From Candidatus Halobonum tyrrellensis G22 (GTDB lineage Archaea > Halobacteriota > Halobacteria > Halobacteriales > Haloferacaceae), in assembly GCF_000495475.1 (NCBI RefSeq), contig NZ_ASGZ01000061.1:23551-87550 (forward strand): a stretch of 64,000 bases of DNA, written 5' to 3'. A program made the translations under genes and the position numbers. Position 1 is the first letter of the stretch. Every line of letters starts with the position of its first letter. Below the pieces are notes generated by a model. That model had not been told where the DNA came from, made no database searches, and saw only the letters and a program-made list of their open reading frames with translations. Positions 1 through 8,016 of this stretch are shown piece after piece.

Positions 1-257
1 TGGGGATCGACATGGCGACCCGCGAGGAACTCATCGCCGCCGACCGCTCCGTCGAGGAGGTCCGCGAGGTGATCGGCGCCGACTCGCTGTCGTACATCTC
101 GACCGACGCGGTGGCGGACGCGCTCTCGGAGTCGCGCGCGGACCTCTGTTTCGGCTGTGTCACCGGCGAGTACCCCTACGACATCGACGGCGAGACCAGC
201 GACCGCGACGTCGAGCGCCCGCCCGTCGAGCGGTCCGGGGCGCACGCGGACGACTAG
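1..257 (+). CDS. purF: Amidophosphoribosyltransferase, C-terminal end (partial)
   Basis: This is the last 84 codons of a gene that begins before the window; the frame is open from base 3. The segment GIDMATREELIAA, the stretch DSLSYIS and the Cys-containing CFGCVTGEYPYDI are typical of the C terminus of glutamine phosphoribosylpyrophosphate amidotransferase, which makes 5-phosphoribosylamine in the first committed step of purine synthesis. The catalytic N-terminal cysteine and glutaminase domain lie outside the window. The tail after YDIDGE is acidic and poorly conserved, as in many haloarchaeal enzymes. The ATG at base 12 is internal to the protein and should not be taken as the start. The next gene converges 20 bases downstream. 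Confidence 0.9.
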   Translation, partial: GIDMATREELIAADRSVEEVREVIGADSLSYISTDAVADALSESRADLCFGCVTGEYPYDIDGETSDRDVERPPVERSGAHADD

Positions 258-276
258 GGTCGGTGCGCCCGGCGCG

Positions 277-897
277 TCAGTACACCGCGTACAGCATCGC
301 GTAGACGACGACGCCGAGGACGAACGTGACCGCCCACAGCGACGCCGCGACCCGGCCCACCCGCTCGTGTGGGGTGTCGGGCAGTTCCGCGACCGTGTGG
401 GTCGTCGCCAGCACGAGGACGTAGGTGACGAGCGGCACGCAGACCACGGCCAGCGTGACGTGGACCGCGAGTATCGGGAGGTACACCGACCGATACACCG
501 ACTCGGGACCGGGGAACGGCGCGGGACCGAGCAGCGCGACGCGGTAGAGGTAGAGGACGAGAAACAGCCCGAACAGCCCGGTCGCGAGCAGCATCGCGCG
601 GCGGTGGTGGTCGTACGCGCCGCGGCGCGCGAGCGCCACGCCGGCGACGACGACGACGGCCGCAGAGGCCGATATCGCGGCGTTGACGTGCGGGATGGCG
701 TCGAGAACCGCGTCGGGCGCGCGCGGGAGCGCGCCCCCGGGAACGAACTCCAGTGCGACCGCGAACACCAGCGCGAGCGCGACGGCCGAGAGGGCGAGCG
801 AGACGCTCAGCGCGTGTTCGCGCACCGCCGCCCGGACGCGGTCGGTCGTCGGGTCCGTGGTCGTGGTCACGCCCGGGTCCACGGGCGGGCGCGGCAT
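277..897 (-). CDS. DUF420 family integral membrane protein
   Basis: A 206-residue polytopic membrane protein with about six hydrophobic segments. A soluble N-terminal tail of some 25 residues is followed by helices near residues 30-50, 70-90, 105-125, 140-165 and 185-205. The layout, the conserved HVNAAISASAAVVVVAG region and the AYDHHRRAML loop with paired histidines match the DUF420 family, related to YozB/CtaM proteins often found near haem-copper oxidase genes. It may act in cytochrome oxidase assembly, but no oxidase genes are visible here. It ends 20 bases from the purF stop in convergent orientation. Family assignment is fairly secure; the function is inferred. Confidence 0.75.
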   Translation of the reverse strand: MPRPPVDPGVTTTTDPTTDRVRAAVREHALSVSLALSAVALALVFAVALEFVPGGALPRAPDAVLDAIPHVNAAISASAAVVVVAGVALARRGAYDHHRRAMLLATGLFGLFLVLYLYRVALLGPAPFPGPESVYRSVYLPILAVHVTLAVVCVPLVTYVLVLATTHTVAELPDTPHERVGRVAASLWAVTFVLGVVVYAMLYAVY

Positions 898-994
898 ATC
901 CGTTCGGTTCCGCTCCCCCGTTCGGCGCCGCGCCGGGAGCGACGGCGCGCCCGCTGTCGAGTCCGGTGGGGATGCCCGGGGGGTCCCCGTCGGC

Positions 995-1297
995 TCAGGC
1001 GGGGAGGTTCCGCGTCGTCGAGTCCGACTCCCGCTCCTCGATCAGGTCGAGGAACGGCAGCGCGGCGTCGAACTCGGGACCCCGAGACACCAGGTCGCGC
1101 TCGCGGTCCCAACACACGAGGTCGGCCTCCGCCAGCACCGGTAGCAGCGAGTGGCGGAGCCGGATCCGCTCTTCCGCCCCCGCGTTCGTCAACAGCTCCC
1201 CCGTTCTCACCGCCGCCGTCGGGTGTTCCGACCGCAGCCGTGCGAGCACCTGGCGTCGCTCCTCCCCCACCAGTGCCCGGAGTAGATCGTCTACCAT
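995..1297 (-). CDS. Small winged-helix DNA-binding protein (DUF7344-like)
   Basis: A 100-residue protein, MVDDLLRALVGEERRQVLARL..., with the shape of the short haloarchaeal winged-helix regulators grouped as DUF7344. An N-terminal helix with the ERRQVLARLR motif is followed by a helix pair, then a wing around ADLVCWDRERDLVSRGPEF. The frame stays open far upstream into the tRNA region, but the ATG at 1297 is the sensible start because a TATA-like sequence (1324-1335) lies 27-38 bases upstream. This fits a short leader or leaderless transcript. It is probably a single-domain transcription regulator; its target is unknown. It stands alone between the DUF420 gene and tRNA-Leu. Confidence 0.7.
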   Translation of the reverse strand: MVDDLLRALVGEERRQVLARLRSEHPTAAVRTGELLTNAGAEERIRLRHSLLPVLAEADLVCWDRERDLVSRGPEFDAALPFLDLIEERESDSTTRNLPA

Positions 1298-1323
1298 TCG
1301 TTTCAGGTTTCCGAGTACCTGTA

Positions 1324-1335
1324 CATAAATATTAT
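1324..1335 (-). promoter_or_regulatory. TATA element for the winged-helix gene
   Basis: On the minus strand the bases read ATAATATTTATG, an AT-rich island in otherwise GC-rich DNA. It lies about 30 bases before the ATG at 1297, the usual distance for a haloarchaeal TATA box serving a near-leaderless transcript. Confidence 0.6.
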
Positions 1336-1484
1336 CCCCCCGGTTCGGTCCCCATCGACCCCGTCTCTGGGGCGGGGTAAGCCGGCCGAGTCGTCGGCCG
1401 TGGAAACAGTCCACACGGCGTATCCCAGATGGAAAGCCCTTTATCCGTCTCGGGAATACGGTGGAATGCGCACTGATACGTGGT

Positions 1485-1569
1485 GCGTGGGTAGCCAAGC
1501 CAGGCCAACGGCGCAGCGTTGAGGGCGCTGTCCTGTAGAGGTCCGCCGGTTCAAATCCGGTCCCACGCA
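1485..1569 (+). tRNA. tRNA-Leu(GAG)
   Basis: The acceptor stem GCGTGGG pairs perfectly with CCCACGC, with discriminator A at 1569. The anticodon stem AGCG/CGCT encloses the loop TTGAGGG, giving anticodon GAG for leucine. A long variable arm (around GTCCTGTAGAGGTC) marks a type II tRNA. The T arm is GCCGG, TTCAAAT, CCGGT. There is no intron. CCA is not encoded. A TATA-like CTTTATCC at about 1439-1446 lies upstream. The gene is followed by a strongly folded tRNA-like flank (1580-1699). Confidence 0.95.
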
Positions 1570-1579
1570 TCCAGCGGGC

Positions 1580-1699
1580 GCGGATGCACCCGGTTTGAAC
1601 CAGGGAGCGCGTCAGCGCGACCGTGGTTCGAATCCGGTCTCGCATCCAACACGGATGCGGGTGCTGTGCGGCCCTTCGGGGCCGCCCTACGGACAGCAC
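1580..1699 (+). other. Folded tRNA-like 3' flank of tRNA-Leu (possible ncRNA or att scar)
   Basis: Two structures follow the tRNA. Bases 1582-1648 form an imperfect palindrome: the left arm begins GGATGCACCCGG, the right arm ends CGCATCC, and the arms join at GCGCG-TCAG-CGCG. Each arm contains a T-loop-like core (TTTGAACCA on the left, TGGTTCGAATCCGG on the right), so each strand looks like the 3' half of a tRNA. Bases 1661-1699 form a second hairpin: outer stem GTGCTGT/ACAGCAC and inner stem GCGGCCC-TTCG-GGGCCGC. It may be a processed trailer RNA, a terminator or a relic of integration into the tRNA; no open frame explains it. Confidence 0.5.
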
Positions 1700-1834
1700 T
1701 CACGCACAACTTCCTTCCGACGCCACACCGCGAGCCGCGGCGCCGTCGGCTCCGTCCCGACGCGTCCCACGGCACACGCTCTCGCACCGGCGGCGGAGAG
1801 CAACCGTTTTGCCGCGCGCCGTCCCCCGGCGAGT

Positions 1835-2419
1835 ATGCACGCGATCACCGGCTCCGGGTGGCTCGAAGTCATTACGGGGTCGATGTTCTCGGGGAAGACG
1901 GAGGAACTCCTCCGTCGCCTGCGCCGCGCCGAGATCGCGGGCCAGGAGGTCGCGGTGTTCTCGCCCGCGGTCGACGACCGGTACGGCGAGACCACCATCG
2001 GTTCACACGCCGACCGCACCTGGGACGCCGTCGTCATCGACGACGAGGACGGCCCGTGGGGGATCGTCGACCGCCTGAACGGCGAGAAGGTGGTCGCGGT
2101 CGACGAGGCCAACTTCTTCTCGGGCGACCTGGTCGACGTCTGTCGGCGGCTCGCGGAGGACGACCGCCGGGTGATCGTCTCGGGCACCGACCAGACGTTC
2201 CGTGGCGAGCCGTTCGACCCGCTGCCCGCGCTGATGGCCGTCGCGGAGTACGTCGACAAACTCCAGGCGATCTGTTCGGTCTGCGGCGAGCCGGCCACCC
2301 GGAACCAGCGGCTGATCGGGGGCGACCCCGCCCACGTCGACGACCCGACGATCATGGTCGGCGCCGAGGAGAGCTACGAGGCGCGGTGTCGGAACTGTCA
2401 CGTCCTGCGGCGCGAGTGA
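1835..2419 (+). CDS. tdk: Thymidine kinase
   Basis: A 194-residue type II thymidine kinase, which phosphorylates thymidine to dTMP with ATP in deoxynucleoside salvage. The P-loop GSMFSGKTE is at residues 15-23, the VDEANFF Walker-B-like motif near residue 90, and two CxxC zinc pairs (CSVCGEP and CRNCH) form the C-terminal lasso domain. The length is normal for the family. The ATG at 1835 starts MHAITGSGWLEVITG; the frame is open upstream but that part has no conserved sequence. The TGA is followed by about 100 bases of spacer before a small membrane-protein gene on the same strand. Confidence 0.95.
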   Translation: MHAITGSGWLEVITGSMFSGKTEELLRRLRRAEIAGQEVAVFSPAVDDRYGETTIGSHADRTWDAVVIDDEDGPWGIVDRLNGEKVVAVDEANFFSGDLVDVCRRLAEDDRRVIVSGTDQTFRGEPFDPLPALMAVAEYVDKLQAICSVCGEPATRNQRLIGGDPAHVDDPTIMVGAEESYEARCRNCHVLRRE

Positions 2420-2527
2420 CCCTCACCCCTTGCGCCGTCTCTCGAACGGAAGGGGACGAGACGACGAGGAGACGGTGCGGGCGAGAGACTATGTGCGAGC
2501 CGTCCGTCGGACGATCGGTGGAAGACG

Positions 2528-2815
2528 ATGACCTCGGCGGCTGACTGGGCGCTCCTCGCCGTCGCACTCGCGGTGACGGGCGTCTGGGTCGTCAAGTACG
2601 CCCGCAGTACCGCCGCCTCCGAGCGGGCATCGTTGTGGGTCGCGAACTGTGTGTGTCTGCTGTCGTACCCGCTGGTCCGTGTCTCCGAGGCGCCGTCTGT
2701 GGCCGGAACACCGGTCGCGCCCGCGCTCGCCGGTCTCTCGGCCGTCTGTGTCGTCGTGGGAGCCGCCGGGCTGGTCCGGTGGTGGCGTCGGAGCCGCCGG
2801 GACTCGGCGGCGTAG
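2528..2815 (+). CDS. Small predicted membrane protein, uncharacterised
   Basis: A 95-residue protein with three likely transmembrane helices (about residues 8-24, 35-52 and 63-82). It ends in a basic cytoplasmic tail, RWWRRSRRDSAA, consistent with the positive-inside rule. No family recognised. It sits between tdk and the YIP1 gene on the same strand, with only about 50 bases to the latter, so the two membrane proteins could be co-transcribed. Coding status is supported by the hydrophobic pattern and haloarchaeal codon use. Confidence 0.55.
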   Translation: MTSAADWALLAVALAVTGVWVVKYARSTAASERASLWVANCVCLLSYPLVRVSEAPSVAGTPVAPALAGLSAVCVVVGAAGLVRWWRRSRRDSAA

Positions 2816-2865
2816 TCCCGCCCGTCATCGGAACTGTCATGCGCGGCGGGCCGCAACCCGCGGGC

Positions 2866-3501
2866 GTGACGACGTGGGTCGAGAACCCCTCCGGCGGGCG
2901 GGCGCGCGGGCCGCGCGGACTCGCGCGCGCGTGGGCGGAGGTGCTGGTCCGGCCGGCGCGCTTCTTCCGGACGGGCGTCGCGCCGGGCGACCAGGCGCCC
3001 GGACTCGTCTTCGCGGTCTGCGTCGCGCTGGCGTACGCCGCCGGCCGCTTCCTGTTTTCGCCGGCGACGGTGCCGGGCGTCGTGGGCGACGTCGCCGCCT
3101 CCGCGTTCATCGCGCTCGCGTTCGTCGCCGTGTTCGTCGCGCCCGCGGTGCTCCACTTGACGGCGGCGGTCGGGACGGTGTCGCTGCTCGTCGCCTCCCT
3201 CGGCTACGAGCGCGGTCGGGGGGCGTTCCTCCGCGGCCGCGCGGGCGTGAGCGAGACGGTGCAGGTGATCGCGTACGCGAGCGCGCCCTGTGCGCTCGCG
3301 GGACCGCCGATCCCCGAACTCCGGGCGGCGTGTGCGCTGTACGGTGCGGCGCTGTTGACGCTCGGCGTCCGCGAGGTGCACGCGACGACCACCCGCCGGG
3401 CGCTGGTCGCGGCGGCGCCGCCGGCGGCGCTGCTGTTCGGCTGGGGGTTCCGCGGGGCCGCGGGGGTCGCGACGCTGCTGACGCGGTGGTACGTCATCTG
3501 A
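2866..3501 (+). CDS. YIP1 family membrane protein
   Basis: With the GTG at 2866 the protein begins MTTWVENPSGGRARGPR and has 211 residues. An in-frame ATG at 2839 would add nine residues; the GTG is preferred because MTTWVENP is the usual haloarchaeal start as I recall it. The core LVRPARFFRTGVAPGDQAPGLVFAV is characteristic of archaeal YIP1-domain proteins and is followed by about five transmembrane helices. YIP1 relatives act in membrane trafficking in eukaryotes; the archaeal role is unknown. Same strand as the preceding small membrane protein. Confidence 0.8.
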   Translation: MTTWVENPSGGRARGPRGLARAWAEVLVRPARFFRTGVAPGDQAPGLVFAVCVALAYAAGRFLFSPATVPGVVGDVAASAFIALAFVAVFVAPAVLHLTAAVGTVSLLVASLGYERGRGAFLRGRAGVSETVQVIAYASAPCALAGPPIPELRAACALYGAALLTLGVREVHATTTRRALVAAAPPAALLFGWGFRGAAGVATLLTRWYVI

Positions 3502-3678
3502 CCGGTCGCGTCGACGGCGGGGCTGGTTCCCCGCCGGAACTCGGTGCGCTCCGACCGGATCTCCGTTCTCCGCGCCGCTCGACGGCTCTGTCGGTCGATA
3601 CGCCGCGATCGGGGCCGACGGTCGGCGCCGCGAGCGTTTCGACAACCGTTTTAGGACGGGGGCACAGGATTCGCACAA

Positions 3679-5895
3679 ATGGGTACCTGCATCATCTGCG
3701 GTACGCCCGTCGACGGGCGTGTCTGCGACTCCCATCAGGAGGACGTCGTCTTCGAGTTCCGCGGGAACGACCCGAACCAGTTGGTCCAAAACCGGTTCTA
3801 CAGGGGGACGGTCGACGGCTACGCCGAGTTCGGCGTGTTCGTCGACCTCTCGTCGAACGTGACCGGTCTGCTCCACCGCTCGGAGCTCGACCAGCGACTC
3901 GAGTCGCTCGACTGGGAACCCGGCGACGACGTGTTCGTCCAGGTGAAGAACGTCCGCGACAACGGCGACGTCGACCTCGCGTGGTCGATCCGACAGGCCG
4001 ACCGCGAGTTCCGCGGGGCGCTCGTCCAAGAGGGGACCGAGGAGAAGGACGCCGAGCAGACCGACGACGACGACGCCGACGGGCCGGTCCGGCACACCCC
4101 GACACAGAAGCAGAGCCCCGGGCGCCGCGACGAGGGGTCCGACTCCGACTCCAGTTCCGAGTCGGATTCCGACTCCAGTTCCGAGTCCGGCTCCAGCGCC
4201 GACTCCGGTTCGAGTGCCCAGTCGAGTTCCGGCTCCAGTTCCGACTCAGACGGCGCGAGCGGGTCGGGCGACGACGGCGGGGCGGCCGAGACGGCCGACG
4301 ACCGCGGCGGGAGCGTCGACGCGGGGACCGACGACGCAGACGAGCCGGAACCCGAGGGCGACCGCGAACCCGCGGAGATCGGGTCGCTCGGCGACCGCGT
4401 CGGCGAGACCGTCCGTATCGAAGGCGAGGTCGTGAGCGCGCGACAGACCGGCGGGCCGACCGTGTTCGAACTCCGCGACGAGACGGGCGTCGTCGACTGC
4501 GCCGCGTTCGTCGAGGCGGGCGTCCGCGCGTACCCCGAGGTGGACGTGGGCGACATGGTCCGTCTCGACGGCGAGATAGAGGTCCGGCGCAACGAGATCC
4601 AAGTCGAGACGGAGGCGCTGGCGGTGCTGGCGGGCGAGGAGCGCGAGGCAGTCGAACAGCGGCTCGCGGACGCGCTGACCGCGGAGGCGCGCCCCGACTC
4701 GGTGACGACCGTCGCCGACCACGAGTCGCTCGACGCCGTCGGCGACGACCTGCTGGCCGCCGCCGAGGCGGTCCGGCGGGCGGTGCTCGAATCGCGACCG
4801 ATCGTCGTCCGGCACGCGGCGACCGCCGACGGCTACGTCGCGGGTGCGGCGGTCGAGCGGGCGGTGTTGCCGCTGGTCCGCGACGAACACGCCAAGAGCG
4901 ACGCCGAGTACCACTACTTCACCCGCCGGCCGCTCGAGGACATGGTGTACGACATGGACGACGCCACCAACGACGTCACTCGGATGCTCCAGGACCGCGA
5001 CCGGCACGGCGAGAAACTGCCGCTCGTCCTCCTGCTCGGCATCGGGTCGACCGTCGAGTCCGAGGACGGTCTCGGCCTGCTGGGCGTCTACGGCGCCGAC
5101 CGGGTGGTCGTCGACGCCGTCGCGGGCGACGCCGAAGTGCGCGAGACGGTCGAGACGCTGGTCAACCCCGACGTCGGCGGCACCGACGGCTCCGGGGCCG
5201 GCGCCGCCGACGACGCGCTCACGACGGGCGCGCTCGCGGCGACGCTCGCGGCGACGGTGAACGACGACGTGGCCGACGACCTCGCGCACCTCCCGGCGGT
5301 GAGCTACTGGGAGGGCGCGCCCGACGCGTACGTCGAGGCGGCCGACGGGGCGGGCTTCGACGCCGACCGCGTCGCGGAACTCCGCGAGGCTATCGCGCTC
5401 GAGGCGTTCTACCAGAGCTACGAGGACAAACGCGAACTCATCACGGACATCCTCTTCGGGGGCGACGACGGCGCGCTCGCGGGCCACATCTCCGAACAGT
5501 TCCGCGAGAAACTCGGGACCGAACTCGACACGGCCGAGGCGAACCTGGAGACGCGCGAGGCCGAGGGCGTCGAGTTCGCCGTCCTCGACGCGGACGCGTA
5601 CGCCCACCGGTACGACTTCCCGCCGACCGCCCTGCTGGCGGACGAACTCCACCGCCGGGGCGACGACGGCGGCGAGGACGCGCGCGCGACGCTCGTGTTC
5701 GGCGTCGACGAACTCTACCTCCGCGCGAGCGACGACGTGGACGTCCGCGCGGTGGCGGACGACGCGGCCGAAGCCGTCCCCGACGGGGGCGTCACCGCCC
5801 GCGGCGTCCGCGAGGGACGCATCGAGTTCCTCGCCGGCCGGCGCGGCGCCGTCACCGACGCGGTGGTCGAGGCGGCCGCCGCCCGACTCGACTGA
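3679..5895 (+). CDS. S1/OB-fold/DHH family RecJ-like protein with eroded DHH motifs
   Basis: A 738-residue protein in four parts. A CxxC zinc knuckle (CIICGTPV...CDSH, residues 4-20) comes first. An S1 RNA-binding domain follows (about 35-110, FYRGTVDGYAEFGVFVDLS). Next is a low-complexity Ser/Asp linker (about 150-205) and an OB fold (about 240-310). Last is a DHH/DHHA1 phosphoesterase region (about 370-738). This is the plan of haloarchaeal RecJ-like proteins. The catalytic signatures look lost: the first motif reads RHAATADGY rather than an HxDxDG type, and the expected DHH site reads VVDAVAGD. It may be a non-catalytic nucleic-acid-binding relative. The ATG at 3679 follows a TTTTAGG element by about 25 bases, suggesting a leaderless mRNA. 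Confidence 0.85.
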   Translation: MGTCIICGTPVDGRVCDSHQEDVVFEFRGNDPNQLVQNRFYRGTVDGYAEFGVFVDLSSNVTGLLHRSELDQRLESLDWEPGDDVFVQVKNVRDNGDVDLAWSIRQADREFRGALVQEGTEEKDAEQTDDDDADGPVRHTPTQKQSPGRRDEGSDSDSSSESDSDSSSESGSSADSGSSAQSSSGSSSDSDGASGSGDDGGAAETADDRGGSVDAGTDDADEPEPEGDREPAEIGSLGDRVGETVRIEGEVVSARQTGGPTVFELRDETGVVDCAAFVEAGVRAYPEVDVGDMVRLDGEIEVRRNEIQVETEALAVLAGEEREAVEQRLADALTAEARPDSVTTVADHESLDAVGDDLLAAAEAVRRAVLESRPIVVRHAATADGYVAGAAVERAVLPLVRDEHAKSDAEYHYFTRRPLEDMVYDMDDATNDVTRMLQDRDRHGEKLPLVLLLGIGSTVESEDGLGLLGVYGADRVVVDAVAGDAEVRETVETLVNPDVGGTDGSGAGAADDALTTGALAATLAATVNDDVADDLAHLPAVSYWEGAPDAYVEAADGAGFDADRVAELREAIALEAFYQSYEDKRELITDILFGGDDGALAGHISEQFREKLGTELDTAEANLETREAEGVEFAVLDADAYAHRYDFPPTALLADELHRRGDDGGEDARATLVFGVDELYLRASDDVDVRAVADDAAEAVPDGGVTARGVREGRIEFLAGRRGAVTDAVVEAAAARLD

Positions 5896-5897
5896 GC

Positions 5898-5942
5898 GGG
5901 CCGGTCCGACGGCCCGGCGATTCCACGGCTCCTCCGATTTTT
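5898..5942 (+). terminator. Candidate terminator after the DHH-family gene
   Basis: The hairpin GGGCCG-GTCCGA-CGGCCC (5898-5915) begins two bases after the stop codon. A T-run (GATTTTT, 5936-5942) follows about 20 bases later. T-runs are the main archaeal termination signal. Confidence 0.4.
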
Positions 5943-5968
5943 CGCGTCTCGCGAGCCGTCGCTCTACC

Positions 5969-5998
5969 GTTTTCAGTTGGACGACCGAACTGCAAAAC
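5969..5998. repeat. Inverted repeat upstream of elp3
   Basis: The arms GTTTTCAGTT and AACTGCAAAAC are separated by nine bases and lie in the 273-base gap between the DHH-family gene and elp3. This is an AT-richer patch. It could be a regulatory site or a structured leader; no gene is seen in the gap. Confidence 0.4.
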
Positions 5999-6168
5999 TA
6001 CCATCTGCGCCCGCGTCGTTGAGGCGCACGGCTGGCGCGCCGCCGCGACCGAGGCCCGCGACGGCGGCGCGCGTCGAGTTCCGCGGCGTCGGCCTCGACC
6101 TATCGGGGGAGTGACCGCCGCCCCCGGCTCCGAAACCCTTACCCGCCGAACCGCCCGAGTTTCCGCCG

Positions 6169-7914
6169 ATGAGCGGCGTCGTCCCCTCCGAGGAGTCAGA
6201 CGAGACGGAGTCCGACGAGTCGGACGAACCCGACGCGTTCGACCGCGCCTGCGAGGAGTTAGTCGACCGGGTGCTCGACGGCCGACTCGACCGCGACGGT
6301 CTCGAAGCCGCGAAACGGGAGGTCTGCTCGGAGTACTCGGCGCCGAAGGTCCCCCGGAACACCGACCTCCTGGGGTACGCCCCCGAGGGGCGGCGTGAGG
6401 AACTCGCCGAGGTGGTGCGCCGGAAACCGGTCCGCACCGCCTCGGGCGTCTCGCCCGTGGCGATCATGACCTCGCCGCGGATGTGTCCGCACGGCAAGTG
6501 CCTCTACTGTCCGGGCGGGCCGGCCTCGGAGTTCTCCAGCGCGCAGAGCTACACGGGTCACGAGCCGGCGGCCGCCCGCGGCAAGCAGAACGACTACGAC
6601 CCCTACGGGCAGGTCACCCTCCGACTCGAACAGCTACGGCACATCGGCCACCCCGTCGACAAGGCGGAACTGATCTTGATGGGCGGGACGATGACCGCCC
6701 GCTCACACGACTACCAGGAGTGGTTCGTCAAGCGGGCGCTCCAGGCGATGAACGAGTACGACACCGACGGCCACCCCGACCCCGCGGAGGGGCGGAGCTT
6801 CGCACAAGAGCCCGGCGAGTACGAGTTCGAGTACTTGGAGGACGTGAAGGCGCGCAACGAGACCGCTGACGTGCGCTGTATCGGCATCACGTTCGAGACG
6901 AAGCCCGACTGGTGTGACCCCGAGCAGGTCGACCGAATGTTGCGGCTGGGCGGCACCAAAGTCGAGGTGGGCGTCCAGACCACCTACGAGCGGGTGAACC
7001 GCGAGATGCACCGCGGACACGGGACGGGGGCGTCGGTCGACGCCAACCGTCGGCTGCGCGACGCCGCGTTCAAGGTCGGCTTTCACATGATGCCCGGCCA
7101 GCCGGGGATGACCCCCGAGATGTGCCGCGAGGACTTCCGACAGCTGTTCTCCGACCCGGACTGGCGGCCCGACTACCTCAAGATCTACCCGACGCTCGTC
7201 GTCCGCGGCACCCGCGTGTACGACCGGTGGCGCCGCGACGAGTACGACCCCCTGACGAACGAGGAGGCGGCGGACATCGTCGCGGACGCGATGAACGAGA
7301 TACCCAAGTACTGCCGGCTCCAGCGGGTCCAGCGCGACATCCCCGCCGACTTCATCGACGCGGGCGTCTGGAAGTCCAACCTCCGTCAACTCGCGGAGCA
7401 GCGGGCCGAGGAGAAGGGGTACACCCTCCGGGACGTCCGCGCGCGGGAGGTGGGCCACAACGACGCCGACCCCGACCCGAGCGACGTCGAACTCGACACC
7501 GTCGAATACGAGTCCGGCGGCGGCGTCGAGCGGTTCCTCTCCTTCGAAGACCCCACCCGGGATCTGCTCGTGGGGTTCTGCCGGCTCCGCTTCCCCTCCT
7601 ACTCGCACGCCGCGCCCGGCCACCCCGACGGCGGCGACGACCCCGTCCGGCGGGAACTCCGCGACGCCGCGCTGGTGCGTGAACTCCACGTGTACGGCTC
7701 GCCCGCGACGTTCGCCGGCGGCGACGACGAGCGGGCGGACGGCGACTGGCAGCACCGCGGCTACGGCCGACGGCTGGTCCGCGAGGCGGAGGACCAGGCC
7801 GCCGCGGCGGGGTTCGACAAGCTGTCGGTCATCTCCGGGCTGGGCGTGCGCGGCTACTACCGCGACCACCTCGGCTACCACCAGGACGGCCCGTACGTCA
7901 GCAAGCGGCTCTGA
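6169..7914 (+). CDS. elp3: Elp3-type tRNA wobble-uridine acetyltransferase (radical SAM plus GNAT)
   Basis: A 581-residue archaeal Elp3, which forms the carboxymethyl group at C5 of U34 in tRNA from acetyl-CoA using radical SAM chemistry. The 4Fe-4S cysteines are C106, C111 and C114 in MCPHGKCLYCPGGP, followed by LMGGTMTARSHDYQEWF. The C-terminal GNAT acetyltransferase domain (about 440-581) contains HRGYGRRLVREAE and GVRGYYRDHLGYH. The first 30 residues are acidic and non-conserved; ATG 6169 is the only good start and the downstream DAFDRACEELVDRVL matches the family. It works alone, as archaea lack the full Elongator complex. Confidence 0.95.
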   Translation: MSGVVPSEESDETESDESDEPDAFDRACEELVDRVLDGRLDRDGLEAAKREVCSEYSAPKVPRNTDLLGYAPEGRREELAEVVRRKPVRTASGVSPVAIMTSPRMCPHGKCLYCPGGPASEFSSAQSYTGHEPAAARGKQNDYDPYGQVTLRLEQLRHIGHPVDKAELILMGGTMTARSHDYQEWFVKRALQAMNEYDTDGHPDPAEGRSFAQEPGEYEFEYLEDVKARNETADVRCIGITFETKPDWCDPEQVDRMLRLGGTKVEVGVQTTYERVNREMHRGHGTGASVDANRRLRDAAFKVGFHMMPGQPGMTPEMCREDFRQLFSDPDWRPDYLKIYPTLVVRGTRVYDRWRRDEYDPLTNEEAADIVADAMNEIPKYCRLQRVQRDIPADFIDAGVWKSNLRQLAEQRAEEKGYTLRDVRAREVGHNDADPDPSDVELDTVEYESGGGVERFLSFEDPTRDLLVGFCRLRFPSYSHAAPGHPDGGDDPVRRELRDAALVRELHVYGSPATFAGGDDERADGDWQHRGYGRRLVREAEDQAAAAGFDKLSVISGLGVRGYYRDHLGYHQDGPYVSKRL

Positions 7915-8016
7915 GCGTCGACGCTCGATGTCGACTCTCAGCGCTTGACCGTCGACGCTCCGCTCTCGATGGGGAGCCATCGACATACTTGATACGCTCC
8001 GATCCGAGTCGCCGGT

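Noticed and set aside
4138..4260. Ser/Asp repeat as a separate secreted mucin-like gene
   Set aside because: It is in frame inside the S1/OB/DHH protein and has no signal peptide; it is an acidic linker.
2649..6398. A continuous plus-strand frame of about 1250 codons
   Set aside because: It is almost pure Arg/Gly/Pro and runs in another frame across the YIP1, DHH-family and elp3 genes; this is the usual by-product of very high GC.
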